A DNA stretch of 34,123 nucleotides from Alphaproteobacteria bacterium (GCA_022822125.1 JAJECF010000082.1:1-34123); one strand, 5' to 3'; positions 19,972 through 28,237 are shown, numbered from the stretch's first letter. Numbers and translations: made by a program. The notes: generated by a model from the letters alone, not told the origin.

Positions 19972-21158
19972 CCGGCGCCTCCCCGGCGCGTCCTAGCGCC
20001 CTCGGCCCGATCGACCAGGCTTTGCGCCACGTCCCGCGCCTCCCTGTCGGCAGACCGGACATCGTCGAGGGTCTCAAGCTTGCCGGACCCTATTGCAGCA
20101 ACGGTATCGCCCGCAATGTCGGCGATTTGCAGAAAGCCGATCCGTTCCGACAGGAATGCGGCGACCGCGACTTCGTTCGCCGCGCTCAGCACGGCCGGCT
20201 CCCTGCCGCCGTTCTTCAGGGCCGCGCGAGCGAGCGTCAGGGCCGGAAACCGCTGCGGGTCGGGCGGCTCGAAGTCGAGACAGCCCACCGCTGCAAGATC
20301 GAGGCGCTCGCCCGTAATCGCCAGCCGCTCCGGCCAGGCAAGCGCAACGGCGATGGGCGTGCGCATATCCGGCGTTCCCAGCTGCGCCAGCACCGATCCG
20401 TCGGAATATTCCACCATGGAATGCACAATCGATTGCGGATGGACGAGAATATCTATCGCGTCGCTTGGCATTGCGAACAGATGGTGGGCCTCGATGAGCT
20501 CCAGGCCCTTGTTCATCATGGTCGCCGAATCGATGGTGATCTTGGCGCCCATGTCCCAATTGGGGTGCTTGAGCGCCTCTATCGGCCGCGCGGCGGCCAT
20601 TTCCTCCCGGCAAGCCTGCCGGAAAGGGCCGCCCGAAGCCGTCAGGACAAGGCGGCGGACCGCGTCCCGGCTGCGGGTGTCGAAAACCTGGAATATTGCA
20701 TTGTGTTCGGAGTCGACAGGCAGGATCGTGCTTCCGGAAGCGCGCGCCGCAGCCATCATCAACTCGCCCGCGCACACAAGGCTTTCCTTGTTGGCAAGGG
20801 CGACGACCACGCCCTGCTCCACGGCGGCGAGCGTGGATTCGAGTCCCGCGGCGCCGGCAATTGCCGCCATCGCCAATTCGACATCGCGGCGGGCGGCTTC
20901 CACGACGGCTTCCGGTCCGGCCGCCGCCTCGATTCCGGTCCCGGCCAGCCCGTCCCTGACTGCGGCATAGCCTGCGGGATCGGCGATGACGGCAAATTCG
21001 GGCCGGAAGATGCGCGCCTGCCGCACCAGGGCCTCGGCATTCTTCCCCGCAACAAGCCCCACGACGCGGAAGCGCTCCGGATGCTCGGAGATGACCGAGA
21101 GCGTATTCGCGCCGACCGAGCCGGTCGAGCCGAGGACCGTTACCCGCTTCGCCGTCAT
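19968..21158 (-). CDS. dxr: 1-deoxy-D-xylulose 5-phosphate reductoisomerase
   Basis: Dxr makes 2-C-methyl-D-erythritol 4-phosphate, the second step of the non-mevalonate isoprenoid route. The 396-residue product has the NADPH motif GSTGSVG (10-16), the metal-binding VDSEHNA, ASGGPFR, KHPNWDMGAKITIDSATMMN and the C-terminal helical domain (NEVAVAAFL). ATG 21158 overlaps the cdsA stop as ATGA; ATG 21170 would add MALD. The open frame continues far upstream, but only as a shadow of cdsA. Confidence 0.96.
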   Translation of the reverse strand: MTAKRVTVLGSTGSVGANTLSVISEHPERFRVVGLVAGKNAEALVRQARIFRPEFAVIADPAGYAAVRDGLAGTGIEAAAGPEAVVEAARRDVELAMAAIAGAAGLESTLAAVEQGVVVALANKESLVCAGELMMAAARASGSTILPVDSEHNAIFQVFDTRSRDAVRRLVLTASGGPFRQACREEMAAARPIEALKHPNWDMGAKITIDSATMMNKGLELIEAHHLFAMPSDAIDILVHPQSIVHSMVEYSDGSVLAQLGTPDMRTPIAVALAWPERLAITGERLDLAAVGCLDFEPPDPQRFPALTLARAALKNGGREPAVLSAANEVAVAAFLSERIGFLQIADIAGDTVAAIGSGKLETLDDVRSADREARDVAQSLVDRAEGARTRRGGAG

Positions 21159-21931
21159 GTCCAGCGCCATCCGCAGGCCGTGAACAGCATGACGGCCGCC
21201 GCTCCGGCCAAAAGCGCGTCCACGCGGTCCAGCAGCCCGCCATGCCCGGGAATAAGGCGGCCGCTGTCCTTGACGCCGAACCGGCGCTTGCAGGCGCTCT
21301 CGAACAGGTCGCCCGCCGCTCCTGCCGCTCCGACCAGCACGCCGGCGGCAAAGCCATCGCTTCCGGGCCCGTCGAACGACGCGCTTGCCGCAGCGCCTGC
21401 AAGGCCGGCCGCAACGAGGCCGCCGGCAAGCCCGCTCCAGGTCTTGCCGGGACTCCAGGCGGGAGCCAGCTTCGGTCCGCCGCACCGGCGTCCGGTCCAC
21501 CAGGCCGCTATATCCCCCGCCCAGATAACGGCGAACAGCCAGATCATCAGCTCCAGCCCGCCGAATTCCGGACGCCTGAGAGCGATGAGGCACATGACCG
21601 GCAACGCGATATAGAGGACCCCGGCGGCCAGCGCCTTCCGCTTCAAGAACAGGCCGGCGGCGAACGCCGCTCCCAATGCGACCGCGCCCTGCACGATTGC
21701 CGAAGCGGAAAACAGGGCCGAGGCCGAGGCCGCCGCTGGAATTGCGGTGAACGCCCGCGCCGCATCCGGCGCCGCCATTGCAGCCCATTCGCGCCCGGCC
21801 ACCAGCGCGCCGGCGAGCACAAACCCCTCCCAGAACGGTGTTCCGGCCCATACCGCCAGGACCGCCGCCGGCATCAGGACAAGGGCCGCAGCCGAACGGC
21901 GGAGAGTGTCGTCAGGCAGCGCGAACGCCAT
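21155..21931 (-). CDS. cdsA: Phosphatidate cytidylyltransferase
   Basis: CdsA makes CDP-diacylglycerol, the precursor of all phospholipids, in the inner membrane. The 258-residue product has about seven hydrophobic segments and the family signature near the C-terminus: KRRFGVKDSG then IPGHGGLLDRVD (about 215-235). ATG 21931 overlaps the uppS end by 20 bp; longer open frame upstream lies within uppS and is not membrane-like. Confidence 0.92.
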   Translation of the reverse strand: MAFALPDDTLRRSAAALVLMPAAVLAVWAGTPFWEGFVLAGALVAGREWAAMAAPDAARAFTAIPAAASASALFSASAIVQGAVALGAAFAAGLFLKRKALAAGVLYIALPVMCLIALRRPEFGGLELMIWLFAVIWAGDIAAWWTGRRCGGPKLAPAWSPGKTWSGLAGGLVAAGLAGAAASASFDGPGSDGFAAGVLVGAAGAAGDLFESACKRRFGVKDSGRLIPGHGGLLDRVDALLAGAAAVMLFTACGWRWT

Positions 21932-22649
21932 AGCGCCGTTCGCGCCGGCCGAACTCGACGAGCGCCGCTTCCAGATCGGACTTGGTGAAATCCGGCCACA
22001 GCCGGTCAACAAAGAAAAATTCGGCGTAGGCGGCCTGCCACAAAAGGAAATTGCTGATGCGCATCTCGCCGCCGGTGCGAATCATCAGATCGGGGTCGGG
22101 TATGCCCGCCGTGTCGAGCCTCTCTGCAAAGGCGGCTTCGTCAATTTCCCCGGCGGAGAGCCTGCCCGCGGCTCCCTCTGCGACCAGTCGCCGGGCCGCG
22201 CGCACGATTTCGTCGCGACCGCCATAGCTGAACGCGATCTGCACCAGAATTGCGTCATTGTCAGCGGTCAGGGCTTCGGCATGGGATATCCGCTCGCGGA
22301 TATCCCCCGGCAGGCGGTCCCGCTCACCGATCATCCGCAGCCGGATGCCGTTGCGGTGCATATCGTCCAGTTCCCTGCCAAGATAATAGCGCAGCAGGCC
22401 GAGCAGGTCGTTCACCTCCTCGACCGGACGGCGCCAATTCTCCGAGGAGAAACCGTAGAGCGTGAGTATCTCGATGCCGAGTTCGGTCGCCGCCCGAACC
22501 GCGCTGCGCGCAACTTCCGCGCCGCGCGCATGGCCCGCCGCGCGCGGGAGGCCCCGGTCGAAAGCCCAACGACCATTGCCGTCCATTATGATCGCGACAT
22601 GGCGAGGTGGGCGGAACAGCCCGGGAAACGCCCGTGTTTCGACCGCCAT
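21912..22649 (-). CDS. uppS: Undecaprenyl diphosphate synthase
   Basis: UppS builds the C55 lipid carrier for cell-wall and O-antigen synthesis. The product of about 245 residues shows the signature IIMDGNGRWA with catalytic D23, GHARGAE, YGFSSENW, and the C-terminal DLMIRTGGEMRISNFLLWQ. ATG 22649 is preferred because AGGTG lies 8 nt upstream; GTG 22658, overlapping the frr stop as GTGA, would add three residues. Confidence 0.95.
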   Translation of the reverse strand: MAVETRAFPGLFRPPRHVAIIMDGNGRWAFDRGLPRAAGHARGAEVARSAVRAATELGIEILTLYGFSSENWRRPVEEVNDLLGLLRYYLGRELDDMHRNGIRLRMIGERDRLPGDIRERISHAEALTADNDAILVQIAFSYGGRDEIVRAARRLVAEGAAGRLSAGEIDEAAFAERLDTAGIPDPDLMIRTGGEMRISNFLLWQAAYAEFFFVDRLWPDFTKSDLEAALVEFGRRERRYGVRAA

Positions 22650-22654
22650 GGCGG

Positions 22655-23215
22655 TCACACCTGCATGATTTCTGATTCTTTGGCGGCGACGGCGTTATCG
22701 ATTTCCTTGACGAACCGGTCCGTCATCTCCTGCACCTCTTCGGACCAGAGATGCTGCTCGTCCTGGGACAGGTCCCCGGCCCTTTCCATCCGCTTGAGCT
22801 TGTCCATGCCGTCGCGGCGCACATTCCGCACGGCGACCCGCGCCTGTTCTGCATAGCGGTGTGCGACCCGGGCGAGCTCCGTCCGGCGCTCTTCGCTCAG
22901 TTCAGGAATGGGCACCCGGATCAATTGGCCGTCCGAGGCGGGGTTAAGTCCGAGCGCGGACTCGCGAATGGCCCGCTCGACGGCCTTCACATTGCTCCTG
23001 TCCCAGACCTGTACCGTCAGCATGCGCGACTCCGGCGCGCTGAGCGTGGCAATCTGGTTGATGGGCATTTCCGAGCCATAGGCTTCCACCGTCAATGGTT
23101 CGAGAAGCGATGTGCTTGCCCTGCCGGTTCTCAGCCCTGCGAATTCGCGTTTCAACGCCTCTATGGCGCCGCTCATACGCCGTTCCAGATCGTCGATATC
23201 GGGATCTTCGGACAC
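22655..23215 (-). CDS. frr: Ribosome recycling factor
   Basis: RRF splits post-termination ribosomes together with EF-G. The 186-residue product has the three-helix-bundle sequence with [21 protein letters not shown] and [14 protein letters not shown]. The start is GTG at 23215 with GCGAGG about 6 nt upstream. It lies 15 bp after pyrH. Confidence 0.95.
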   Translation of the reverse strand: MSEDPDIDDLERRMSGAIEALKREFAGLRTGRASTSLLEPLTVEAYGSEMPINQIATLSAPESRMLTVQVWDRSNVKAVERAIRESALGLNPASDGQLIRVPIPELSEERRTELARVAHRYAEQARVAVRNVRRDGMDKLKRMERAGDLSQDEQHLWSEEVQEMTDRFVKEIDNAVAAKESEIMQV

Positions 23216-23230
23216 GAGAGCCTCGCTTTC

Positions 23231-23947
23231 CTACCGGATGACCGTCGATGCCTCGCGGCCCGTCAATGCGCGGGCGAACGAACCTGCATTATGCAGCGAA
23301 AAGACGAGAATCGGAATGCGGTTATCCCGCGCCTGCGCGACGGCGGTGGCGTCCATCACCTTGAGGTCGCGCTCCAGGACCTCCTTGTAAGTCAGCCTGT
23401 CGTAGCGTTCCGCATCGGGATCCTGCTCCGGGTCCGCGGAATAGACGCCGTCCACCCTGGTGGCCTTGAAGACGATGTCGCAGCCGAGTTCGCTCGCCCG
23501 CAATACGGCGGCGGAGTCGGTGGTGTAATACGGGTTGCCGGTGCCGCCCGCCAGCACCAGCACCCGGCCGCGACGCAGATGGCGTTCGGCGCGCTCGCGA
23601 ATGAACTGTTCGCAGACCGTGTGCATCGGGATCGCGCTTTGTACGCGCGCCTCGACGCCGGCATCCTCCAGCGCGCTGCGCAACGCGAGCGCATTGATGA
23701 CGGTGGCGAGCATGCCCATATTGTCGCCGGCGACGCGCCCGACGCCGATCTTCGAGGAATTCACCCCCCGGAAGATATTGCCGCCGCCGATGACGATGGC
23801 GACCTCGACACCGAGCGTCCGTCCTTCCGCGATATCGCCTGCGATGCGGCGCATCGTGGCGGGCGCGATGCCGAATTCCTCAGTTCCCATCAGGGCCTCG
23901 CCCGAGACCTTGAGCAGGACGCGGCGGAAGCGGGGTTCCTGCGCCAT
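23231..23947 (-). CDS. pyrH: UMP kinase
   Basis: PyrH phosphorylates UMP to UDP, a hexameric enzyme of the amino acid kinase family unlike eukaryotic UMP kinases. The 238-residue product shows LLKVSGEALMG, VIGGGNIFRG, AGDNMGMLATVINALAL, GGTGNPYYTTDSAA and the C-terminal DNRIPILVF. Length and position (tsf-pyrH-frr) are standard. Confidence 0.96.
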   Translation of the reverse strand: MAQEPRFRRVLLKVSGEALMGTEEFGIAPATMRRIAGDIAEGRTLGVEVAIVIGGGNIFRGVNSSKIGVGRVAGDNMGMLATVINALALRSALEDAGVEARVQSAIPMHTVCEQFIRERAERHLRRGRVLVLAGGTGNPYYTTDSAAVLRASELGCDIVFKATRVDGVYSADPEQDPDAERYDRLTYKEVLERDLKVMDATAVAQARDNRIPILVFSLHNAGSFARALTGREASTVIR

Positions 23948-23972
23948 GAACTCTCCCGTCGGGAACCGGCTG

Positions 23973-24893
23973 TCAGTCGCCGAGCGTCTGGGCCACTTCT
24001 GCGGCGAAATCCTTCTCTTCGCGCTCGACGCCCTCGCCGAGCGCGAAACGCACGAAGCCGGCGCAGGAAACCGGCGCGCCGATATCGCCCGCAGCTTCCT
24101 CCAGAACCTTGCCGACCGACTTGTCGGTATCCATGATGAAGGCCTGCTCCTGAAGCACGACCTCCTCGTAATATTTGCGCATCCGCCCTTCCACCATCTT
24201 TTCGATCACATGGTCGGGACGGCCCGATGCCTTTGCCTGGTCCACCAGGATGGCGCGCTCGCGCTCGACCGTCGCTTCATCGACATCGCCGCGCGCCACC
24301 CAGCGCGGATTGGCCGAGGTGACATGCATGGCGATCTGCTTGCCGAGCGCGGCCAGCTTGTCCTTGTCGCCGGAGGATTCGAGCCCGACCAGAACGCCGA
24401 TCTTGCCGAGGCCCGGCGCCGCTGCGCTGTGCATATAGCCCGCCACGACGCCGTCTCCGACCTTGAGTCTGGCGTAACGGCGGAGGTTCATGTTTTCGCC
24501 GATGGTGGCGATAAGGCCGGTGACATACTCGTCGGCGGTCTGCCCCTCTATGTCGCTCCCTTTCAGCGCATCGAGGCCGCCTTCCACCGCAAGGCCGAGC
24601 TCGGCCAGCTTGGCCACCGCCGCCTGGAACCCCTCATTGCGCGCAACGAAGTCGGTTTCGGAGTTGAGTTCCACCAGCGCGCCGCCGCCGTCCTCCAGAG
24701 CCATGCCGACCAGCCCTTCGGCCGCTGTCCGGCCCGCCTTCTTCTGTGCTGCGGCCAGCCCCTTCTTGCGCAGCCAGTCCACCGCCGCCTCGATGTCGGC
24801 GCCGTTTTCCGTCAGCGCCTTCTTGCAGTCCATCATGCCCGCGCCGGTCCGCTCGCGCAGATCCTTGACCAGCGCCGCCGTCACCTGAGCCAT
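23973..24893 (-). CDS. tsf: Elongation factor Ts
   Basis: EF-Ts recharges EF-Tu by exchanging GDP. The 306-residue product begins MAQVTAALVKDLRERTGAGM with the UBA-like N-domain (to about residue 55) and contains the EF-Tu contact motif ETDFVARN (79-86). It follows rpsB by 21 bp, the usual pairing. Confidence 0.96.
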   Translation of the reverse strand: MAQVTAALVKDLRERTGAGMMDCKKALTENGADIEAAVDWLRKKGLAAAQKKAGRTAAEGLVGMALEDGGGALVELNSETDFVARNEGFQAAVAKLAELGLAVEGGLDALKGSDIEGQTADEYVTGLIATIGENMNLRRYARLKVGDGVVAGYMHSAAAPGLGKIGVLVGLESSGDKDKLAALGKQIAMHVTSANPRWVARGDVDEATVERERAILVDQAKASGRPDHVIEKMVEGRMRKYYEEVVLQEQAFIMDTDKSVGKVLEEAAGDIGAPVSCAGFVRFALGEGVEREEKDFAAEVAQTLGD

Positions 24894-24914
24894 CGATATT
24901 CGCCCTTCTTGCGG

Positions 24915-25853
24915 TCAGTTCGTTTCTTCTGCATCCGTCGCGCCGGCGCCTTCGGCAGTCTCTTCGGCCGCCGGGCCCTCGTCCGCCGCCGGCGCTTCCG
25001 GGGCTTCTGCAACGGTCTCCACAGTTTCCGCAGCTTCCGTCGCGGCTGCGGCCTCCGCCGCCTCGACGGCTGCCGCAGGCGCCTCTTCCGGCTCGTCGGC
25101 AGGTCCGGCGACCTGTTCCTGCGGCGCCGTTTCCAGCTCGCCGATATCCTGGCCGGACGTCGTCATCTCGTGCTCGATGCCGTCCAGCACCGCCCCCGTG
25201 ACGAGCTCGCAATAGAGCGAGATCGCCCGGATCGCATCGTCATTGCCGGGCACCGGGAACTCCACGCCCTCGGGGTCCGAATTGCTGTCCAGCACGGCAA
25301 CGACCGGGATATTCAGCTTGCGGGCCTCGGCGACGGCGATGTGTTCCTTGTTGGTGTCGATCACGAACAGGATGTCGGGCAGGCCGGCCATCTCCTTGAT
25401 GCCGCCCAGCGTCTGTTCCAGCTTGTCGCGCTCGCGCTGGAGTTGCAGGAATTCCTTCTTGGTCAGGCCTATATTGTCCTGCGCCAGCTGCTCTTCGAGG
25501 TCGCGCAGCCGGTTGATGGAATTGGAAATCGTCTTCCAGTTGGTCAGCATGCCGCCGAGCCAGCGATGGTTGACGAAATACTGCCCGCATTGTCGCGCGG
25601 CCTCGGCCACCGTCTCCTGCGCCTGGCGCTTTGTGCCGACAAACAGCACGCGTCCGCCTTCGCCGACAACACTGGAAACCGCCTCCAGCGCCCGATAGAG
25701 CATCGGCACTGTCTGCTGGAGGTCCATGATGTGGATGCCGTTGCGGATCCCGAAGATGTACGGCGCCATCCGGGGGTTCCAGCGTCGGGTGTGATGTCCG
25801 AAATGGACGCCTGCTTCCAGAAGCTGGCGCATGGTGAATGTCGGCACTGCCAT
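24915..25853 (-). CDS. rpsB: 30S ribosomal protein S2 with long acidic tail
   Basis: S2 is bound late to the 30S subunit. The core (about 1-225) is canonical: [33 protein letters not shown] and the DTNKEH loop followed by [14 protein letters not shown]. Residues about 230-312 are an Ala/Glu/Pro-rich acidic extension that makes it 60-70 residues longer than the E. coli protein; such tails are known in alphaproteobacteria. The Shine-Dalgarno AAGGAAGG lies 7 nt before the ATG. A structured leader and a promoter candidate lie upstream. Confidence 0.96.
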   Translation of the reverse strand: MAVPTFTMRQLLEAGVHFGHHTRRWNPRMAPYIFGIRNGIHIMDLQQTVPMLYRALEAVSSVVGEGGRVLFVGTKRQAQETVAEAARQCGQYFVNHRWLGGMLTNWKTISNSINRLRDLEEQLAQDNIGLTKKEFLQLQRERDKLEQTLGGIKEMAGLPDILFVIDTNKEHIAVAEARKLNIPVVAVLDSNSDPEGVEFPVPGNDDAIRAISLYCELVTGAVLDGIEHEMTTSGQDIGELETAPQEQVAGPADEPEEAPAAAVEAAEAAAATEAAETVETVAEAPEAPAADEGPAAEETAEGAGATDAEETN

Positions 25854-25860
25854 CGGCTAG

Positions 25861-25920
25861 CCTTCCTTCTTCCGGTTTGTCCTGACGCGCGCCGTCGCCT
25901 TCCCTCGGGAAGGAACCGGA
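25861..25920 (-). promoter_or_regulatory. Structured rpsB leader, possible translational switch
   Basis: In the RNA sense, TCCGGTT (25920-25914) can pair with AACCGGA (25877-25871). Inside lie a hairpin CCTTCC-CGAG-GGAAGG (25913-25898) and a second GACG/CGTC hairpin, so a three-way junction can form. The Shine-Dalgarno (25866-25861) is also GGAAGG and could compete for CCTTCC, hiding the start site. S2 autoregulates its leader in gammaproteobacteria; a similar role here is an inference from pairing only. Confidence 0.4.
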
Positions 25921-25960
25921 TCGGCCTGGTCGGCCGCGGCCCGCGTGCGAAATCGCGCGC

Positions 25961-25989
25961 TGTTTACGCGCGCCCGCTCCGGATTGCAA
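25961..25989 (-). promoter_or_regulatory. Candidate promoter of the rpsB operon
   Basis: TTGCAA (25989-25984) and TAAACA (25966-25961) are 17 bp apart, just upstream of the rpsB leader. Matches are moderate (4/6 and 3/6). The -10 lies between GCGCGC blocks that could also fold as a terminator for the preceding SDR gene. Confidence 0.3.
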
Positions 25990-26027
25990 GCGGCTCCGGG
26001 ACGCGCGGTTCGCGGCCGAATGTCCGG

Positions 26028-26816
26028 CTACACGACCGGGCTGCGATTTCCGTCCACATTGATCGCCGTGCCTGTGATGTAGGATCCGGCGTCGGAAGCG
26101 AGGAAGCAGGCGATATTGGCGAACTCCTCGGCCTCGCCGAAGCGCCCGAGCGGCACGCCCAGCCTGCCCGCCATTTCGCCGAGCCAGGTATCGAAGTCCG
26201 TGTCCGGGGCCGTGTCCGCATGTCGGCGGACCCACTGGCCGGAGCGGATATAGCCCGTCAGCAGCGCGTTCACGAGCACGCCATGGGGCGCGCCCTCGCC
26301 CGCCAGCACCTTGGTGAGCGCCATGCCGGCCGCACGCGAGACGGCTGTCGGCGCGCCGCCGGCCTGCGGCGCCTTCGCGCCCACATTCAGCACATTGACG
26401 ATCCGGCCCCAGCCGCGCGCCTTCATGTCCGGCAGCGCCAGGCGCGAAAGCCGGATTGCGGCGAACAGCTTCAGATCGAGATCGGCCTGCCAGGTCTCGT
26501 CGTCGATCTCCTCGAACTTGCCGGTCTGCGATGTGCCGGCATTGTTGACCAGAATGTCCACCGCGCCGAACCGCGCGACCGTATCGCGATAGATCCGTTC
26601 GCAGTCTTCCGCCTTGCCGACATCGGCGGAGAAGGCGGCGGCGCGGCCGGGCGCAACCGCTTCGAGCGCCGCCAGCGCTTCGTCCAACGGCTCCTGGCGG
26701 CGGGCGGCGATGGCGACCGATGCGCCGGCGCCGGCGAATTTCAGCGCCATCGCCCGGCCCATGCCGTCGCTGCCGCCGGTGATGAGCGCCGTGCGCCCGG
26801 TCATGGATATCTGCAT
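26028..26816 (-). CDS. Atypical short-chain dehydrogenase with substituted active site
   Basis: The 262-residue protein has the classical SDR fold: TGGSDGMG (13-20) for NAD(P), NNAG (about 91-94) and a C-terminal SDAGSYITGTAINVDGN. Aligned without gaps to FabG-like SDRs, the catalytic tetrad Asn-Ser-Tyr-Lys reads Asp (LDLKLF), Asn (NVLNVG), Thr and Arg (PTAVSRAAG). Normal hydride transfer by the Tyr/Lys pair is therefore not expected; it may use other residues or only bind nucleotide. I recall similar PTxVSRAAG proteins elsewhere, so it is probably a conserved subfamily and not a decayed gene. It lies upstream of rpsB on the same strand but is probably transcribed separately. Confidence 0.88.
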   Translation of the reverse strand: MQISMTGRTALITGGSDGMGRAMALKFAGAGASVAIAARRQEPLDEALAALEAVAPGRAAAFSADVGKAEDCERIYRDTVARFGAVDILVNNAGTSQTGKFEEIDDETWQADLDLKLFAAIRLSRLALPDMKARGWGRIVNVLNVGAKAPQAGGAPTAVSRAAGMALTKVLAGEGAPHGVLVNALLTGYIRSGQWVRRHADTAPDTDFDTWLGEMAGRLGVPLGRFGEAEEFANIACFLASDAGSYITGTAINVDGNRSPVV

Positions 26817-26906
26817 CGTTCTCGTTCCCCGCTTCGGAAATGTCTGTCGAAGGCCGGTCTAGGAGATTCCGACCGTGCTGTGCAATGCGGCTATTGGAAA
26901 CCGAAT

Positions 26907-27464
26907 TCAGCGAATGACGGGATGGTGCCGGGCGGCGTCCGGCGCAACACGTCCGTCCAGCCTCGGATCGGGCTCGATCTCGATACGCCGGCGCACGGCG
27001 CGGAAACCGCAGGAGAGGTAGAAACGAAGCGCCGCCGGATGGTCGAGCGTGCAGGTATGCAGCCAGACCCGGCCTATGCCCTCCCGCCACGCCAGTCCAA
27101 GCGCCGCCGCCATCAGCCGGCGTCCTTCGCCGCGGCCGGTCATGGGCGGCGTCAGGCCGAAAAATGCAATCTCGCAAGACCCCTCCTCGCGAAAGTCGAG
27201 CTCGACAATGCTCTCCCCGTCCGGGCCCGCATAAAGCTCCACCTGCGGGTCGCACAGGATGATCGCCAGCGCCTCGTCCGGGAGCGAGAGGCGGGAGAAC
27301 CAGAGCCACTCCTCGCCGATCTCGCGAAACAGCGCGCGATAGGCGTCAAGGTCCGGACTACGCCACCTGACCAGCGGCGCAGCCGGGCCGGGGTCGGCGG
27401 GCGGCGCCGTCATCTCCAGGTCGGTGACGACGGCGGCGATATGCCCCGCCGGCACGTCCTGCAT
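26907..27464 (-). CDS. GNAT-family N-acetyltransferase
   Basis: The 185-residue protein has the GNAT core: FFGLTPPMTGRGEGRRLM with the acetyl-CoA loop GRGEG, then VWLHTCTLDHPAALRFYLSC and GF, typical of motif B. The acceptor is unknown. ATG 27464 overlaps the vapC stop (TGATG), and GTG 27467 is in frame just before. The overlap means it is translated with the toxin gene, though the sequence looks like an ordinary small-molecule or protein acetyltransferase and not a GNAT toxin. Confidence 0.82.
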   Translation of the reverse strand: MQDVPAGHIAAVVTDLEMTAPPADPGPAAPLVRWRSPDLDAYRALFREIGEEWLWFSRLSLPDEALAIILCDPQVELYAGPDGESIVELDFREEGSCEIAFFGLTPPMTGRGEGRRLMAAALGLAWREGIGRVWLHTCTLDHPAALRFYLSCGFRAVRRRIEIEPDPRLDGRVAPDAARHHPVIR

Positions 27465-27874
27465 CACGGCCCGGCTTCCTGCGAGGAGACGGCAAGCGGA
27501 TGGTCGGCGAGAAGACGGTCGACGGTGAGCAGCCTGAGGCCTTCCTCCTGCGCCTGAACGAGCAGCAATTCGTCGAACGGGTCCCTGTGGCCAAGCGGCG
27601 TTTCGAGCCGGCCGGCGGCGTGGCGTATGGTCATCGGCAGGAATGTCACGCCCTGGTTTTCCAGGACGGGAATGACATCGTTCGGGTCGAACCGGCTCTT
27701 GCGCTCCCCCGAAGCATAACGGGCACCGTGCTTCAGCCGCATCTCCCAGATGGATACCGCGCTCGCATGGAGTTGCACCTCCCGCACCGCAAGAAAACGG
27801 CGATCATTTTCCGTCAGCGCGGTCGTCGCTTCCATGAACCTGTAGAGATATATCGTGTCGAGCAGGACGCGCAC
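27464..27874 (-). CDS. vapC: VapC-family PIN-domain toxin
   Basis: The 136-residue PIN nuclease is predicted to cut RNA, often tRNA, when released from its antitoxin. The acidic pocket is visible: D6 (LLDTIYLY), E44 (SIWEM), D98 in HRDPFDELLLVQAQ and D119 (LTVDRLL). The start is GTG at 27874, four bases after the antitoxin stop. All metal ligands are present, so it should be active. Confidence 0.88.
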   Translation of the reverse strand: MRVLLDTIYLYRFMEATTALTENDRRFLAVREVQLHASAVSIWEMRLKHGARYASGERKSRFDPNDVIPVLENQGVTFLPMTIRHAAGRLETPLGHRDPFDELLLVQAQEEGLRLLTVDRLLADHPLAVSSQEAGP

Positions 27875-27878
27875 GAAA

Positions 27879-28160
27879 TTACCCGCGTTCGCCGTCGTCG
27901 AGTCCGAGCACCTTCAGGCTCAACGCGGGATCGTTGAGCGCAGCCTCCATGGCCTCGACTTCTTCGGGCGATGCATCCACAAGCCCGAGCCGCCTGCGGT
28001 CTTCCTCCAGCTTGCCGAAATCGATCCCGCCGCGCCGCTCGCAGCGCACGAGTTCGACTGCCGGCCGGCCGTATTTGGTGATGACGACGCGCTCGCCCCG
28101 GCTGGCGGCGGTCACCAATTCGGAGAGGCGGGCCTTGGCCTCCCTGAGAGCCATTTCCAT
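27879..28160 (-). CDS. Phd/YefM-type antitoxin
   Basis: The 93-residue protein begins MEMALREAKARLSELV and continues GERVVITKYGRPAVELV, the Phd/YefM DNA-binding fold. The C-terminal part (about 45-93), rich in acidic residues, would wrap the toxin. ATG 28160 has AGGAG about 9 nt upstream. Pairing a Phd antitoxin with a VapC toxin is common. Members usually repress their own promoter. Confidence 0.88.
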   Translation of the reverse strand: MEMALREAKARLSELVTAASRGERVVITKYGRPAVELVRCERRGGIDFGKLEEDRRRLGLVDASPEEVEAMEAALNDPALSLKVLGLDDGERG

Positions 28161-28190
28161 GCCGACCGCTCCTGTCGTTCCAGCGGCGGC

Positions 28191-28235
28191 ATCGTGCTTC
28201 GCCGCATCCGCCCGGTCAAGACCATAGTGTGACTA
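28191..28235 (-). promoter_or_regulatory. Candidate promoter and operator of the toxin-antitoxin operon
   Basis: TTGACC (28219-28214) and CACGAT (28196-28191) are 17 bp apart upstream of the antitoxin gene. Immediately upstream is a perfect palindrome TAGT-GTG-ACTA (28225-28235) that could bind the antitoxin. The -10 is weak and no binding data exist. Confidence 0.25.
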
Positions 28236-28237
28236 CA

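Noticed and set aside
19968..21851. A CdsA-Dxr fusion suggested by continuous open frame upstream of dxr
   Set aside because: The upstream residues are a different frame of cdsA and are not CdsA-like; the normal ATGA junction at 21158-21155 explains both genes.
26907..27464. A GNAT-type toxin (TacT/AtaT-like) forming its own toxin-antitoxin pair
   Set aside because: No DUF1778/RHH antitoxin is adjacent and the sequence around the DHPAALRFY motif resembles general acetyltransferases; kept only as a context finding.
23535..27557. A plus-strand open frame of about 1340 codons opposite pyrH to the GNAT gene
   Set aside because: It spans seven real minus-strand genes and their intergenic gaps, with no recognisable domain; it reflects GC-rich codon use.
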